Assembly (NCBI GenBank): GCA_024688095.1
Contig: JAILEJ010000231.1
Coordinates: 1 to 22,009, forward strand
DNA from: Butyrivibrio sp.
GTDB taxonomy: Bacteria > Bacillota > Clostridia > Lachnospirales > Lachnospiraceae
Reading direction: 5' to 3'
DNA length: 22,009 nt
In this document: positions 8,351 through 16,154 of the stretch, piece by piece
Numbering within the stretch: the stretch's first letter is position 1
Layout: each line of letters opens with the position of its first letter
Program-made: the position numbers and the translations under genes
Notes under the pieces: generated by a model
What the model saw: the letters and a program-made list of their open reading frames with translations, nothing else
Databases searched by the model: none
What the model was told of the DNA's origin: nothing

Positions 8351-9454
8351 ATGGATAAGATAATGCAGAGCCGTCTTGACAGAGGCTTTTTAAAACATCA
8401 AAAGGAATATGAAGATAAGGCTTTAGAGGTACTTCGTTCAGGCTGGTATATTCTTGGGAAAGAAGTTGAAAATTTTGAAACAGAATTTGCAGAATATGTC
8501 GGAACAAAGTATGCAGTAGGCTTGGCAAGTGGACTTGATGCCCTGTGGCTCGCCTTCAGAGTGCTTGGTATTGGTAAGGGTGATGAGGTTATTGTACAGG
8601 GAAATACATATATTGCAAGCGTTATGGGAATTACAATTAATGATGCAACACCTGTATTTGTAGAACCTGATGAATATTATCAGATTGATGTTTCCAAAAT
8701 AGAGGAAAAGATAACAGATAAAACGAAGGCAATTCTTGTTGTGCATTTATATGGTCAGGCAGCTCAGATGTCAAAAGTCAGAGAGCTTTGTGATAAATAT
8801 AATTTAAAGCTTGTTGAAGATTGTGCTCAGTCTCATGGCGCCTGCTTTGATGGAAAGATGACAGGAAGCTTTGGAGATGTTGGATGTTTTTCTTTTTATC
8901 CTTCCAAAAACATGGGTGCATTTGGAGATGCTGGAGCTGTTACGACAAATGATGAAGAACTGGCAAAGCTCTTTAAAATATATAGAAATTATGGTAGTGA
9001 AAAGAGATACCATAATATGGTTGTTGGAGCAAATTCAAGACTTGATGAAATGCAGGCAGGTCTTTTAAGAGTAAGGCTTAAATACATTAAAGAAATTACA
9101 GAAGAGAGAACTGCTCTTGCAGAACATTACGCTGAAGGCATTTGTAATGAATATGTCATAAAGCCATCGGTAAGAGAGAGTGCTACAAGTGTATGGCATC
9201 AGTATGTTCTTAGAATACCTGAACATAGGGATGAATTTAAGAAATATCTTGAAGATAACAACATAATGACTATATGCCATTATCCTATTCCGCCACATTT
9301 ATCACAGGCTTATGAATATTTGGGACTAAAAGAGGGTGTACTTCCAATTACTGAAAAGTATGCTCAGGAAGTATTATCACTTCCAATATATGCAGGAATG
9401 ACAAAGGAAGAACAGGACTATGTTATTTCCACGATAAATGCTTTTAGTTTATAA
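8351..9454 (+). CDS. DegT/DnrJ/EryC1/StrS-family PLP sugar aminotransferase (FdtB/QdtB-like)
   Basis: A 367-residue protein of normal length for nucleotide-sugar aminotransferases. Motifs include FAEYVGTKYAVGLASGLDAL (46-65), KGDEVIVQGNTYIAS (76-90), VVHLYGQAA (130-138) and VEDCAQSHGA (155-164, D157 contacting the PLP pyridine nitrogen). SFYPSKNMGAFGDAGA (181-196) carries K186 as the expected Schiff-base lysine. Together with the ketoisomerase 950 bases upstream this points to 3-amination of a dTDP-3-keto-6-deoxyhexose with glutamate as amino donor. The gene begins 15 bases after the GT2 stop with a modest AAGG seven bases before the ATG. No N-acetyl- or N-formyl-transferase to finish the sugar is visible in the window. 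Confidence 0.9.
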   Translation: MDKIMQSRLDRGFLKHQKEYEDKALEVLRSGWYILGKEVENFETEFAEYVGTKYAVGLASGLDALWLAFRVLGIGKGDEVIVQGNTYIASVMGITINDATPVFVEPDEYYQIDVSKIEEKITDKTKAILVVHLYGQAAQMSKVRELCDKYNLKLVEDCAQSHGACFDGKMTGSFGDVGCFSFYPSKNMGAFGDAGAVTTNDEELAKLFKIYRNYGSEKRYHNMVVGANSRLDEMQAGLLRVRLKYIKEITEERTALAEHYAEGICNEYVIKPSVRESATSVWHQYVLRIPEHRDEFKKYLEDNNIMTICHYPIPPHLSQAYEYLGLKEGVLPITEKYAQEVLSLPIYAGMTKEEQDYVISTINAFSL

Positions 9455-9476
9455 GATATAGAATGATTAAATAGAT

Positions 9477-9504
9477 TTGAAAAAAATATTTCTTGTGATA
9501 GAAT
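9477..9504 (+). promoter_or_regulatory. Predicted sigma-A promoter with extended -10, upstream of the radical SAM gene
   Basis: TTGAAA (9477-9482), a 16-base spacer and TAGAAT (9499-9504), with TG at 9496-9497 one base before the -10. A 9-bp perfect inverted repeat (9482-9490 and 9502-9510, AAAAATATT and AATATTTTT) brackets the spacer and could be an operator or a weak AT hairpin. The gap is 114 bases, the widest in this run of genes, which suggests a separate transcription start for the gene at 9569. Confidence 0.55.
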
Positions 9505-9568
9505 ATTTTTACTGTTTGCATAAATGTTAGACAGAATTATTATGGATTTTTAAGGGAGATTTTTGGTA

Positions 9569-10576
9569 ATGCCAATTAGAGTTAATTCATTTATGGGAAA
9601 GTTTGGCTGGTGGGCAAGACTTCACTTCCCGAACCTTGCAAGTGATGCTTATCTTAAGCTTCAGTTTGCTACCAGAGGAAAACAGCAGGAAGCATATATT
9701 AAATATTTTATGAATGCTGAAAAAACTCCTCATCCAAATGTTGTAAATATAGAGACAATCAATAGATGTAATTCTACATGCGAATTCTGTACGGCAAACA
9801 GAAATGCAGAGAAAAGACCATATATGAGGATAGATGATCAGCTGTTTTATAAAATAATAGATCAGCTCGCAGACTGGGGATACAAGGGGCATCTTACATT
9901 ATATGGAAATAATGAACCGCTTCTTGATACAAGAATTGTTGAATTTCATAAATATGCAAGAGAAAAGCTTCCGGATTGCTTTATTTTCATGTCTACAAAT
10001 GGTCTCATTTTGGATATAGATAAGGTAAATCAGGTAAAGCCATATATTAATCAGCTCATTATTAATAACTATGCTCTTGAAATGAAACTTCATGATAATG
10101 TGCAAAAAGTACATGATTATATAAAGGCTCATCCTGATGAATACAAGGATTTAGATGTACAGATTCAGATGAGATATCTTAAAGAAGTTCTTACTAACAG
10201 AGCTGGAAGTGCACCTAATAAGCAGAATAATAATAAAGTTATCAAAGAAACATGTCTTATGCCATTTACCGATATGTGGATCATGCCAAATGGTAAGCTG
10301 GGTGTTTGCTGTTGTGATAACTTTGAGGTTACAGACCTTGCGGATCTTAATACTGTAACTGTACAGGAAGGCTGGGAAAGTGCAAAGTATACTGCTCTTA
10401 GAAAAGCTATAGCAACAGGAAGGCAGAATTATCCATTTTGCAAGTATTGCGATTTTATTGATGCAGGATTTAGAATGAAGGTAGTTAATGCAATACTTAA
10501 AGGTGGCGAGGAAGCTGCCAATAAAATTGGTGGACAGCAGAGAATGCTTAAAAAGGACACAGAAACCAAATTATAA
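9569..10576 (+). CDS. Radical SAM/SPASM-domain enzyme of unknown substrate
   Basis: 335 residues from ATG 9569. A TTG six bases upstream is also in frame, but AAGGGAG (9552-9558) is only four bases from the TTG and ten from the ATG, so I prefer the ATG. The radical SAM motif is C67-x3-C71-x2-C74 (NRCNSTCEFC), followed by a GNNEPLLD stretch (113-120) equivalent to the family GGEP motif. A C-terminal SPASM-type region has C229, C247-C248-C249, C291 and C294 as ligands for at least one extra iron-sulfur cluster. There is no signal peptide, so it is cytoplasmic. No small peptide precursor is evident nearby. Its setting among glycan genes suggests modification of a sugar, lipid carrier or cofactor rather than a peptide, but this is inference. 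Confidence 0.85.
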   Translation: MPIRVNSFMGKFGWWARLHFPNLASDAYLKLQFATRGKQQEAYIKYFMNAEKTPHPNVVNIETINRCNSTCEFCTANRNAEKRPYMRIDDQLFYKIIDQLADWGYKGHLTLYGNNEPLLDTRIVEFHKYAREKLPDCFIFMSTNGLILDIDKVNQVKPYINQLIINNYALEMKLHDNVQKVHDYIKAHPDEYKDLDVQIQMRYLKEVLTNRAGSAPNKQNNNKVIKETCLMPFTDMWIMPNGKLGVCCCDNFEVTDLADLNTVTVQEGWESAKYTALRKAIATGRQNYPFCKYCDFIDAGFRMKVVNAILKGGEEAANKIGGQQRMLKKDTETKL

Positions 10577-10616
10577 TAATCTAGATGTATCTTGATTATG
10601 GGAGTATACGGATTTT

Positions 10617-12428
10617 ATGTGGAATACTGTGAAAAAGAATTGGTATATTGTTCTAATTACAATATTTATTATGGCTGTTTTCATCTTTTACTTATGTATA
10701 GGTGAAAACAGCTATATTGCTGTACATGACAACCTTGATCTGTTTGTGGCACAGTTTCAAATGCTAAAAAACAGAGCCTTATTTATGGCACATGATGTAA
10801 GCGCACCTTTTCTAGGAGGTGTAACAAGGGATGGACTTCCTTCAGAAATATCTTTGTATTCTATTTTATATATGATATTCCCGAGCTTTTATGCTTATAT
10901 TACTGGATATTTATGTAAGATTTTGATAGGAGTCAGTGGAAGTGTTCTTCTTGCCCGAGACGTAATAGGAAAAGAAAAATATGATACTGCAAAGCCTTTT
11001 GCATGGATGTGCGGTTTTGCATATGGAATTCTTAATTTGTTTCCTGCATATGGAATACCTTTTGCGTCTATTCCATTTATTGTTTTATTTCTTAGGAAAG
11101 TATACAGGGAAGGTTTTACAAAAGCTGGGATAAAGTGGTTTGTGCTGGTTTTTTGTTATCCGTTTGTATCATATTTTTCTTATTTTGGAATATTTATTCT
11201 TGCTTATCTGGTGGTTGCAATAATATGGCTATGGATAAGAGACAGGAAACCATCTTTTCCACTTATTTTTTCAGTTGTAGTGTTAGCCATTGGAAATATG
11301 GTTTTTGAGTACAGATTGTTTGGAATGATGCTTTTTAGTGATGTTGAGAGCATTCGTTCAACAATGGTAGAGAGCAGTCTGAATGCAAAAGAAATTATTT
11401 CAATGATTTCAGACGTTCTGGTTAATGGAATGATGCATGCGGATGATGCTCATAAATCTTTTGTTATGCCAGTGTGTATAATTTATTTTTTGGTACTTAA
11501 TATAGGATATATAAGACTCAAAAATGTAAAGGGTATTTTTACAGACATATTTAATCTTGGCGTTCTTTTGATTATTTTTAACAGCGTTGTTTACGGTATT
11601 TATTACAGTAAATTTTTTAGAAGTATCGTAGAGACAATTCTTCCACCGTTAAAAGGATGGCAGTTTAACAGGACTATATTTTTTAGTCCATTTGTCTGGT
11701 ATGCAATGCTCTTTGTGGTCTGTTACAGGCTCTATATATATGCTGCTGAGTTAGAACGAAATACTTTTAAAATTCAATATATTCGATCTTCAATGATAAA
11801 AGTAATAAGTTATCTTATACCGGTTGTAGCAATAGCAGTAATACTTCTTCAGCCACAAAGGTATAATGATTTATATAGTACGGCTTTTGGCACAGCATAC
11901 AGGATAGTAAAAGGGAAAAGTCTTGATGCGCTTGATTATAAAGAGTTTTATTCTGAGGAACTTTTTGATACAATAAAAGCTGACCTTAATTATGATGAAA
12001 ATGAATGGGCAGTTGCATATGGCATGCACCCGGCAATTCTTGAATACAACAATATATCTACACTTGATGGATATCTTGGATTTTATTCTCAAAGTTATAA
12101 GGAAGAATTTAGAAAAATAATTGCTCCAGCTCTTGAGCGAATGCCAGAGACAAAGCTTTATTTTGATAATTGGGGAGCCAGATGCTACCTATATTCTGGT
12201 ACTGATGTGTCTATTGTAATGGCTACAAGAAGTATGTATGGCGTAACTGATACAGATATTTATATAGATTCAGAAGCGCTCAGTAACCTGGGAGGAAAAT
12301 ATATTTTTTCCAGAATAGAAATATCAAACGTGGATGAAGCAGGTCTTGAATTTATAAAAAGTTATGACGGAACAGAGTATGGTTCGCCATATATGATTTA
12401 TGTTTACACTATAAAGAATACGGATTGA
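10617..12428 (+). CDS. Large membrane protein, DUF6044-like (YkoS-like), putative GT-C glycosyltransferase
   Basis: A 603-residue protein with an N-terminal anchor, VHDNLDLF (36-43) in the first outer loop, about 10-12 membrane segments, and an extracytoplasmic C-terminal domain from about residue 430. The HDNLD motif supplies acidic residues where GT-C enzymes have their catalytic aspartate. I recall this as DUF6044, the family of Bacillus subtilis YkoS, whose gene neighbours the GT2 gene ykoT; here too a YkoT-like GT2 follows 12 bases downstream. The best guess is transfer of the sugar that this GT2 loads on undecaprenyl phosphate. GGGAG lies 12 bases before the ATG, a long spacing, but no better start is in frame nearby. 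Function is inferred only. Confidence 0.68.
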   Translation: MWNTVKKNWYIVLITIFIMAVFIFYLCIGENSYIAVHDNLDLFVAQFQMLKNRALFMAHDVSAPFLGGVTRDGLPSEISLYSILYMIFPSFYAYITGYLCKILIGVSGSVLLARDVIGKEKYDTAKPFAWMCGFAYGILNLFPAYGIPFASIPFIVLFLRKVYREGFTKAGIKWFVLVFCYPFVSYFSYFGIFILAYLVVAIIWLWIRDRKPSFPLIFSVVVLAIGNMVFEYRLFGMMLFSDVESIRSTMVESSLNAKEIISMISDVLVNGMMHADDAHKSFVMPVCIIYFLVLNIGYIRLKNVKGIFTDIFNLGVLLIIFNSVVYGIYYSKFFRSIVETILPPLKGWQFNRTIFFSPFVWYAMLFVVCYRLYIYAAELERNTFKIQYIRSSMIKVISYLIPVVAIAVILLQPQRYNDLYSTAFGTAYRIVKGKSLDALDYKEFYSEELFDTIKADLNYDENEWAVAYGMHPAILEYNNISTLDGYLGFYSQSYKEEFRKIIAPALERMPETKLYFDNWGARCYLYSGTDVSIVMATRSMYGVTDTDIYIDSEALSNLGGKYIFSRIEISNVDEAGLEFIKSYDGTEYGSPYMIYVYTIKNTD

Positions 12429-12440
12429 AGGAAATATATA

Positions 12441-13373
12441 ATGGATAATATTGCGGTACTTATACCTTGTTATAATGAGGAGAAGACAATTGAAAAGGTT
12501 ATAAATGATACAAAAATAGCATTACCTGATGCAGTTATTTATGTTTATAATAATAATTCTTCAGATCGTACTGCAGAAATTGCAAAAGCGGCCGGTGCAG
12601 TTGTAAGAGATGAGTATATGCAAGGCAAGGGGAATGTTATTCGCAGAATGTTCAGGGAGATAGATGCAAAATGCTACATTATGGTTGATGGAGATGATAC
12701 ATATCCAATGGATGCAGCACCACAAATGTGTAAGCTTGTACTTGAACATAATGCAGATATGGTTGTAGGTGACAGATTATCGTCTACATATTTTACAGAG
12801 AATAAGAGACCATTCCATAATTTTGGAAATTCAATAGTTCGTAGTAGTATAAATCGTCTCTTTAAATGTGATATCAGAGATATCATGACTGGTTTTAGAG
12901 CATTTAGCTATGAATTTGTAAAAACTTTCCCTGTTTTATCAAAGGGGTTTGAAATCGAAACTGAGATGACAATTCATGCAGTTAACAACAACATGCAGAT
13001 TGAAAATGTGGTAATTGAATATAGGGACAGACCCCAGGGGTCAGAATCTAAGCTTAACACATATTCTGATGGATTCAAGGTGTTAAAGACGATAATGAGA
13101 TTGTACAGAGACTATAAACCATTGGGATTTTTCTCAATAATCGCTTGTATTTTGGCTGCATTGTCAATAATTTTTGTTATTCCAGTAATTGATGCATACT
13201 GGAAGACGGGTGAAGTTCTTAGATTTCCCACTCTTATTGTTTGCTGTTTTGTTATGCTTGCGGCGGTACAGAGTCTTTTTGCAGGTATTACCCTGTCAAG
13301 CATGGTAATGAACAACAGACGTGAATTTGAGATGAGACTTAATAGTCTACATAGAGACAAGAAAAGAGATTGA
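12441..13373 (+). CDS. GT2 glycosyltransferase with two C-terminal membrane segments (YkoT-like)
   Basis: 310 residues. The GT-A domain has VLIPCYNEE (6-14), YNNNSSDRT (36-44), QGKGNVIRRMF (61-71) and the metal-binding DGDDTYP (83-89). The later IMTGFRAFS and YRDRPQGSESKL stretches are typical of DPM1-like GT2 enzymes. Two membrane segments at about 223-246 and 258-285 anchor it. It should make a polyprenyl-phosphate-linked sugar at the cytoplasmic face, as partner of the preceding DUF6044-like protein. AAGGA lies eight bases before the ATG. Its stop overlaps the TTG start of the flippase (TTGA), so the three genes are translationally linked. The donor sugar is unknown. Unlike the GT2 at 7394, its DxD motif is intact. 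Confidence 0.85.
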   Translation: MDNIAVLIPCYNEEKTIEKVINDTKIALPDAVIYVYNNNSSDRTAEIAKAAGAVVRDEYMQGKGNVIRRMFREIDAKCYIMVDGDDTYPMDAAPQMCKLVLEHNADMVVGDRLSSTYFTENKRPFHNFGNSIVRSSINRLFKCDIRDIMTGFRAFSYEFVKTFPVLSKGFEIETEMTIHAVNNNMQIENVVIEYRDRPQGSESKLNTYSDGFKVLKTIMRLYRDYKPLGFFSIIACILAALSIIFVIPVIDAYWKTGEVLRFPTLIVCCFVMLAAVQSLFAGITLSSMVMNNRREFEMRLNSLHRDKKRD

Positions 13374-14572
13374 AATTGAAAAAAGTATTATTGAATGCTT
13401 CAAAGGACGTTATATTTAGTATATTAGGGCTACTTTTATATAATGGAATTATTCAGCTGGTGGTCTATCCATATTTTAACAATAAATTAGGCGCAGATGC
13501 TTTTGGCACTGCGCTTTATATTCTGTCTGTTGTATCTATCATGGGATCAAGTTTTGGGTCAGGTGCAAGTTATTCAAGAATGGTTGCACATTCTGAAAGA
13601 ACAGAAGCAAATGGAGATTACAACAGATTTCTTTTACAGATTTTCATTTTATCGGTTCCAGTTTCTTTTTTTACATTGTATTTGCAAAATGAATTTAGCA
13701 TATCATTATTCATTCAGATTTTTCTTCTAATGATTTTTACTGTGATGCGTTATTACCTGGATGTGCAGTTTAGAATGACGATCAGATTTAAGGAATATTT
13801 TTTATATCTGGTTGCATTGACTGTGGGGAATGTTGCAGGCCTTTTTGTTTTTAGTATTTCGGGATCCTGGTCTGGATCAGTTTTTCTTGGAGAATTATTT
13901 GCAGTAATATTTGTATATTTTACTGGTAATATGTTAAGAAAGCCATATCTGGTAGTTTCTGACAGTTACAAAGAAAATATGAGGTCAGTATGGGTATTGT
14001 CTGTTTCTAATCTGGTAGCAGCTATAATTCTTAATTCTGACAGGATTTTGATCAAAAGCTTTGTTGGAGCAGAAGAGGTAACTGTTTTTTATACTGCAGC
14101 ACTTGTTGGTAAGATGATTGCAATGTTTACATCACCATTAAATGGAGTAATTATTAGTTATCTTACCGGATATAAAATCAGACTTACAAAGCAGAAATTT
14201 GCTTTTGCAAGTCTGATAATGTTTGTTGTGTCTATTGTGTTTATAATTGCCTCTGTAATTGTATCAAATATATTCGTAAAAATTATGTATCCAAATGTTT
14301 ATGAAACTGCAAAGGATTTCTTTTTGGTTGCTAATGCCGGTCAGGTTTTTTATTTTCTGTCTGGAAGCCTGATGGTAATAGTGCTTAAATTTACAGGAGA
14401 AAACATGCAGTTGAAAATAAATATAATGCATTTAATCATATTTGCAATACTAACAATACCAGGAACGATAATTTTTGGTCTTGAAGGTCTTGCTACAGGT
14501 CTTCTTATATCAAATCTGTTCAGATTTGTCGTAACAATTTTGATAGGTATCAGACATTGTCAGAAGTCCTAA
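13370..14572 (+). CDS. Wzx-type polysaccharide flippase (MATE/PST superfamily)
   Basis: A 400-residue protein with about 12 membrane segments and no large soluble domain, typical of O-antigen/teichuronic-type translocases, though slightly short (usually 400-480). GADAFGTALYILSVVSIMGSS-like sequence in the first two helices and SNLVAAIILNSDRILIKSF (208-226) in the middle helices match the family pattern in which the second half begins with a helix bearing an NSDR-like turn. It should flip an undecaprenyl-diphosphate-linked oligosaccharide to the outer face. The start is TTG 13370, overlapping the GT2 stop by 4 bases; a second TTG at 13376 is an alternative. It ends five bases from the stop of the convergent lipoprotein gene, with no terminator hairpin between. 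Confidence 0.82.
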   Translation: MKLKKVLLNASKDVIFSILGLLLYNGIIQLVVYPYFNNKLGADAFGTALYILSVVSIMGSSFGSGASYSRMVAHSERTEANGDYNRFLLQIFILSVPVSFFTLYLQNEFSISLFIQIFLLMIFTVMRYYLDVQFRMTIRFKEYFLYLVALTVGNVAGLFVFSISGSWSGSVFLGELFAVIFVYFTGNMLRKPYLVVSDSYKENMRSVWVLSVSNLVAAIILNSDRILIKSFVGAEEVTVFYTAALVGKMIAMFTSPLNGVIISYLTGYKIRLTKQKFAFASLIMFVVSIVFIIASVIVSNIFVKIMYPNVYETAKDFFLVANAGQVFYFLSGSLMVIVLKFTGENMQLKINIMHLIIFAILTIPGTIIFGLEGLATGLLISNLFRFVVTILIGIRHCQKS

Positions 14573-14577
14573 ACGTA

Positions 14578-15819
14578 TTAATACAATGGTGTAAATGTAT
14601 TTATATCAATATGAAAGTTTTCTGTTTTATCTGTACCAAGGTCTTTGTTTATAAAGTGTGCAATTGTTGAAGCAACTATCTGACGACCAATCTCATTGTA
14701 ATGAAGACCATCAAGGAGGTAACTGTCTACAGATGATGAGTTGAGATCAAAGTATGTTGCATACATAGTGTCGATGTAATAATATACCTGTTCATCATTT
14801 GCTACATTTGAAGCTTTGTTGGCGTATTCAGCAAGTGTACCGCTTCCTTTGCTGACTGTATATGCATCACCAATGCAGAAACCAGATGAATTATAGAACA
14901 AAGCATATGACGGGCTTACAACTATAATTTTAGCATTTGGGCTTATGCTTTTTAGAGTTTCAATTCCGGCAGAAAGCGCTCCGTAATAAGTGTGTATATT
15001 ACTTAAATCTGTAGAATCATCAAGACTGTTTCCGTTAATGTAGTCGTTAGCTCCATATTCAATAACATAATAATCAACTGTTTCGGGATTGATCTGTTGC
15101 ATTACTTCATAGCATGGATATGGTGCGAGGAAAGAACGGTCAACTTTATTTGCAAGTGCGTATGCAATACCTACAAAACAGTTTGAAGTCCAACTATCAA
15201 AGCTTACATCAGCAGTATTACGCTCGAGTGAAGCAGAGGTACCACCTATTGCTAAATTATATTGTTCTGCATCTGTAAGTGAAGCAACAAGAGCAGGAAT
15301 TTCAGAACCTGTATCTCTGGCATTATCAAACTGACTATCTCCCATAAATACAATACGAGTAACAGTTGATTCATCAATTGTAGTTTCGGTTGTAGCATCT
15401 GCAGTAGTCGTAGCATCTGCAGTAGCTGTAGTTTCTGTTGAAGCAGCAGATGAAGTAGCAGATGAAGCAGCAACGGAGGCTGCAACTGTAGCTGATGCTG
15501 CAGCTGTTACAGAAGCGGATGAACTTGCGGATGAATATTGTTCAAGTTCTGGTTCTACAATATCGTCACCAGTGTAGATTTCGGTACTGCTGTCGGAAAC
15601 AGTTATATTGTTATCAGATATTGAATCTGTTTGCGATGGAGCATTTGGATCGACAGCTGTCCATTCTGCAGTGTTAGCTGTGCTGGCAGCCTCTTCAGGT
15701 TCGGTTGTCTGTGTGACATATTCCTGGGCATCTTCCACATCGGTTCGCATTAATGAACAACCGGTGAGAGATAGTGAGCCTAGAGTTGCAATAAGAAATA
15801 AAGATAAAATTTTTTTCAT
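14578..15819 (-). CDS. SGNH/GDSL-family lipoprotein with a Ser/Thr/Ala-rich linker
   Basis: 413 residues. A lipoprotein signal peptide ends in LTGC (C21 the lipidated cysteine). An acidic stretch follows, then a mucin-like linker (about 96-151) made almost only of A, S, T and V. The C-terminal SGNH hydrolase domain (152-413) has GDS at 160-162 (nucleophile S162), YGAND at 255-259 and DGLH at 370-373 (catalytic D370 and H373). It is therefore a surface-anchored esterase or acyltransferase, plausibly acting on O-acyl groups of the glycan that the MBOAT genes modify (inference). The start has AGAGGG five bases before the ATG. It is transcribed against its neighbours, from the structured region 15820-16154. 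The linker may be a spacer through the wall and a possible O-glycosylation target. Confidence 0.88.
   Translation of the reverse strand: MKKILSLFLIATLGSLSLTGCSLMRTDVEDAQEYVTQTTEPEEAASTANTAEWTAVDPNAPSQTDSISDNNITVSDSSTEIYTGDDIVEPELEQYSSASSSASVTAAASATVAASVAASSATSSAASTETTATADATTTADATTETTIDESTVTRIVFMGDSQFDNARDTGSEIPALVASLTDAEQYNLAIGGTSASLERNTADVSFDSWTSNCFVGIAYALANKVDRSFLAPYPCYEVMQQINPETVDYYVIEYGANDYINGNSLDDSTDLSNIHTYYGALSAGIETLKSISPNAKIIVVSPSYALFYNSSGFCIGDAYTVSKGSGTLAEYANKASNVANDEQVYYYIDTMYATYFDLNSSSVDSYLLDGLHYNEIGRQIVASTIAHFINKDLGTDKTENFHIDINTFTPLY
15392..15425. repeat. Short in-frame tandem repeat in the lipoprotein linker
   Basis: The 16-mer GTAGCATCTGCAGTAG occurs at 15392-15407 and 15410-15425, a period of 18 bases or six codons, encoding the TTADAT repeat at linker residues 132-144. 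The surrounding GCAG/GATGAAG-rich sequence is also repetitive. Slippage or unequal crossing-over would change linker length without a frameshift. Confidence 0.75.
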
Positions 15820-15855
15820 ACTAACCCTCTTTTTGTTTTTTTATTTAGAAAATCT

Positions 15856-15895
15856 AAAGTGTATAACACCACACGAAAAGTGTATACCACCACGC
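15856..15895. repeat. Two direct repeats of 19 bp upstream of the lipoprotein gene, operator-like
   Basis: AAAGTGTATAACACCACAC (15856-15874) and AAAGTGTATACCACCACGC (15877-15895) match at 17 of 19 positions with a 21-bp period, about two helical turns. Each contains a near-dyad around GTGTATA. They lie 37-76 bases before the minus-strand ATG at 15819, where its promoter should be. A weak candidate on that strand is TTTTCG, 17 bases, TAGATT. A small palindrome (TTTAGA, 3 bases, TCTAAA, 15844-15858) abuts the first copy. Two copies in phase on one DNA face suggest a regulator site; no regulator gene is present in the window. Confidence 0.55.
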
Positions 15896-15897
15896 TG

Positions 15898-16069
15898 AGA
15901 TGATATACGAATTGCTACGTGCCTGAGGCACTTACGCAATTCTACAAATATTCGGAATCCGCTGATTTACTTCGTAAATCGCTACTTCCTTATATTTGTT
16001 GCGTCCGCAAATCAAAATTGCCAGGCATGTGAACATGCCGTCAATTTGTCTTGCGTCCTTATATCATAT
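15898..16069. repeat. Palindromic MITE-like or structured-RNA element, 172 bp
   Basis: This element fills most of the 335-base gap 15820-16154. Its ends are inverted repeats: 15898-15911 pairs with 16056-16069 at 11 of 14 positions, with a perfect core ATGATATA/TATATCAT. Inside are four hairpins in a row. (1) 15909-15942: GAATTGC/GCAATTC outside, GTGCC/GGCAC inside. (2) 15945-15998: CAAATAT, GGAA and GATTTAC pairing with GTAAATC, TTCC and ATATTTG. (3) 15999-16010: TTGC/GCAA. (4) 16013-16048: GGCATG/CATGCC inside CAAAATTG/CAATTTG. There is no ORF of note inside. The layout fits a non-autonomous mobile repeat or a multi-branched RNA; no clear target duplication flanks it. The rest of the gap holds the repeats at 15856-15895 and promoter elements. 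Confidence 0.6.
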
Positions 16070-16075
16070 TATAAT
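16046..16075 (+). promoter_or_regulatory. Candidate promoter for the MBOAT operon at the edge of the palindromic element
   Basis: TTGTCT (16046-16051), an 18-base spacer and a consensus TATAAT (16070-16075). The -35 lies inside the right part of the palindromic element and the -10 just outside it. This would leave a 5' leader of about 70 bases before ATG 16155. TATAGT at 16113-16118 is an alternative -10 with a poor -35 (TTTCAT). Confidence 0.38.
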
Positions 16076-16154
16076 ATAGCACAAATTACTTTCATTAAAG
16101 TGAAAAATTGGTTATAGTATATTTAATATTTGATTAAATTAGGAGCATTATTTC

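Noticed and set aside
13030..13042. GC-rich 13-bp palindrome GACCCC-A-GGGGTC
   Set aside because: It encodes the conserved RPQGS part of the GT2 enzyme, has a one-base loop so cannot form a hairpin, and nothing else suggests a site.
14560..14590. Bidirectional terminator between the convergent flippase and lipoprotein genes
   Set aside because: Only a short TATTAATA palindrome is present in the junction; there is no hairpin with a T-tract.
15495..15898. Plus-strand open frames opposite the lipoprotein
   Set aside because: They arise from the low-complexity linker sequence of the minus-strand gene and have no start signals.
15820..16154. CRISPR array
   Set aside because: The repeats here are inverted and differ from one another, with no regular repeat-spacer pattern and no cas genes.
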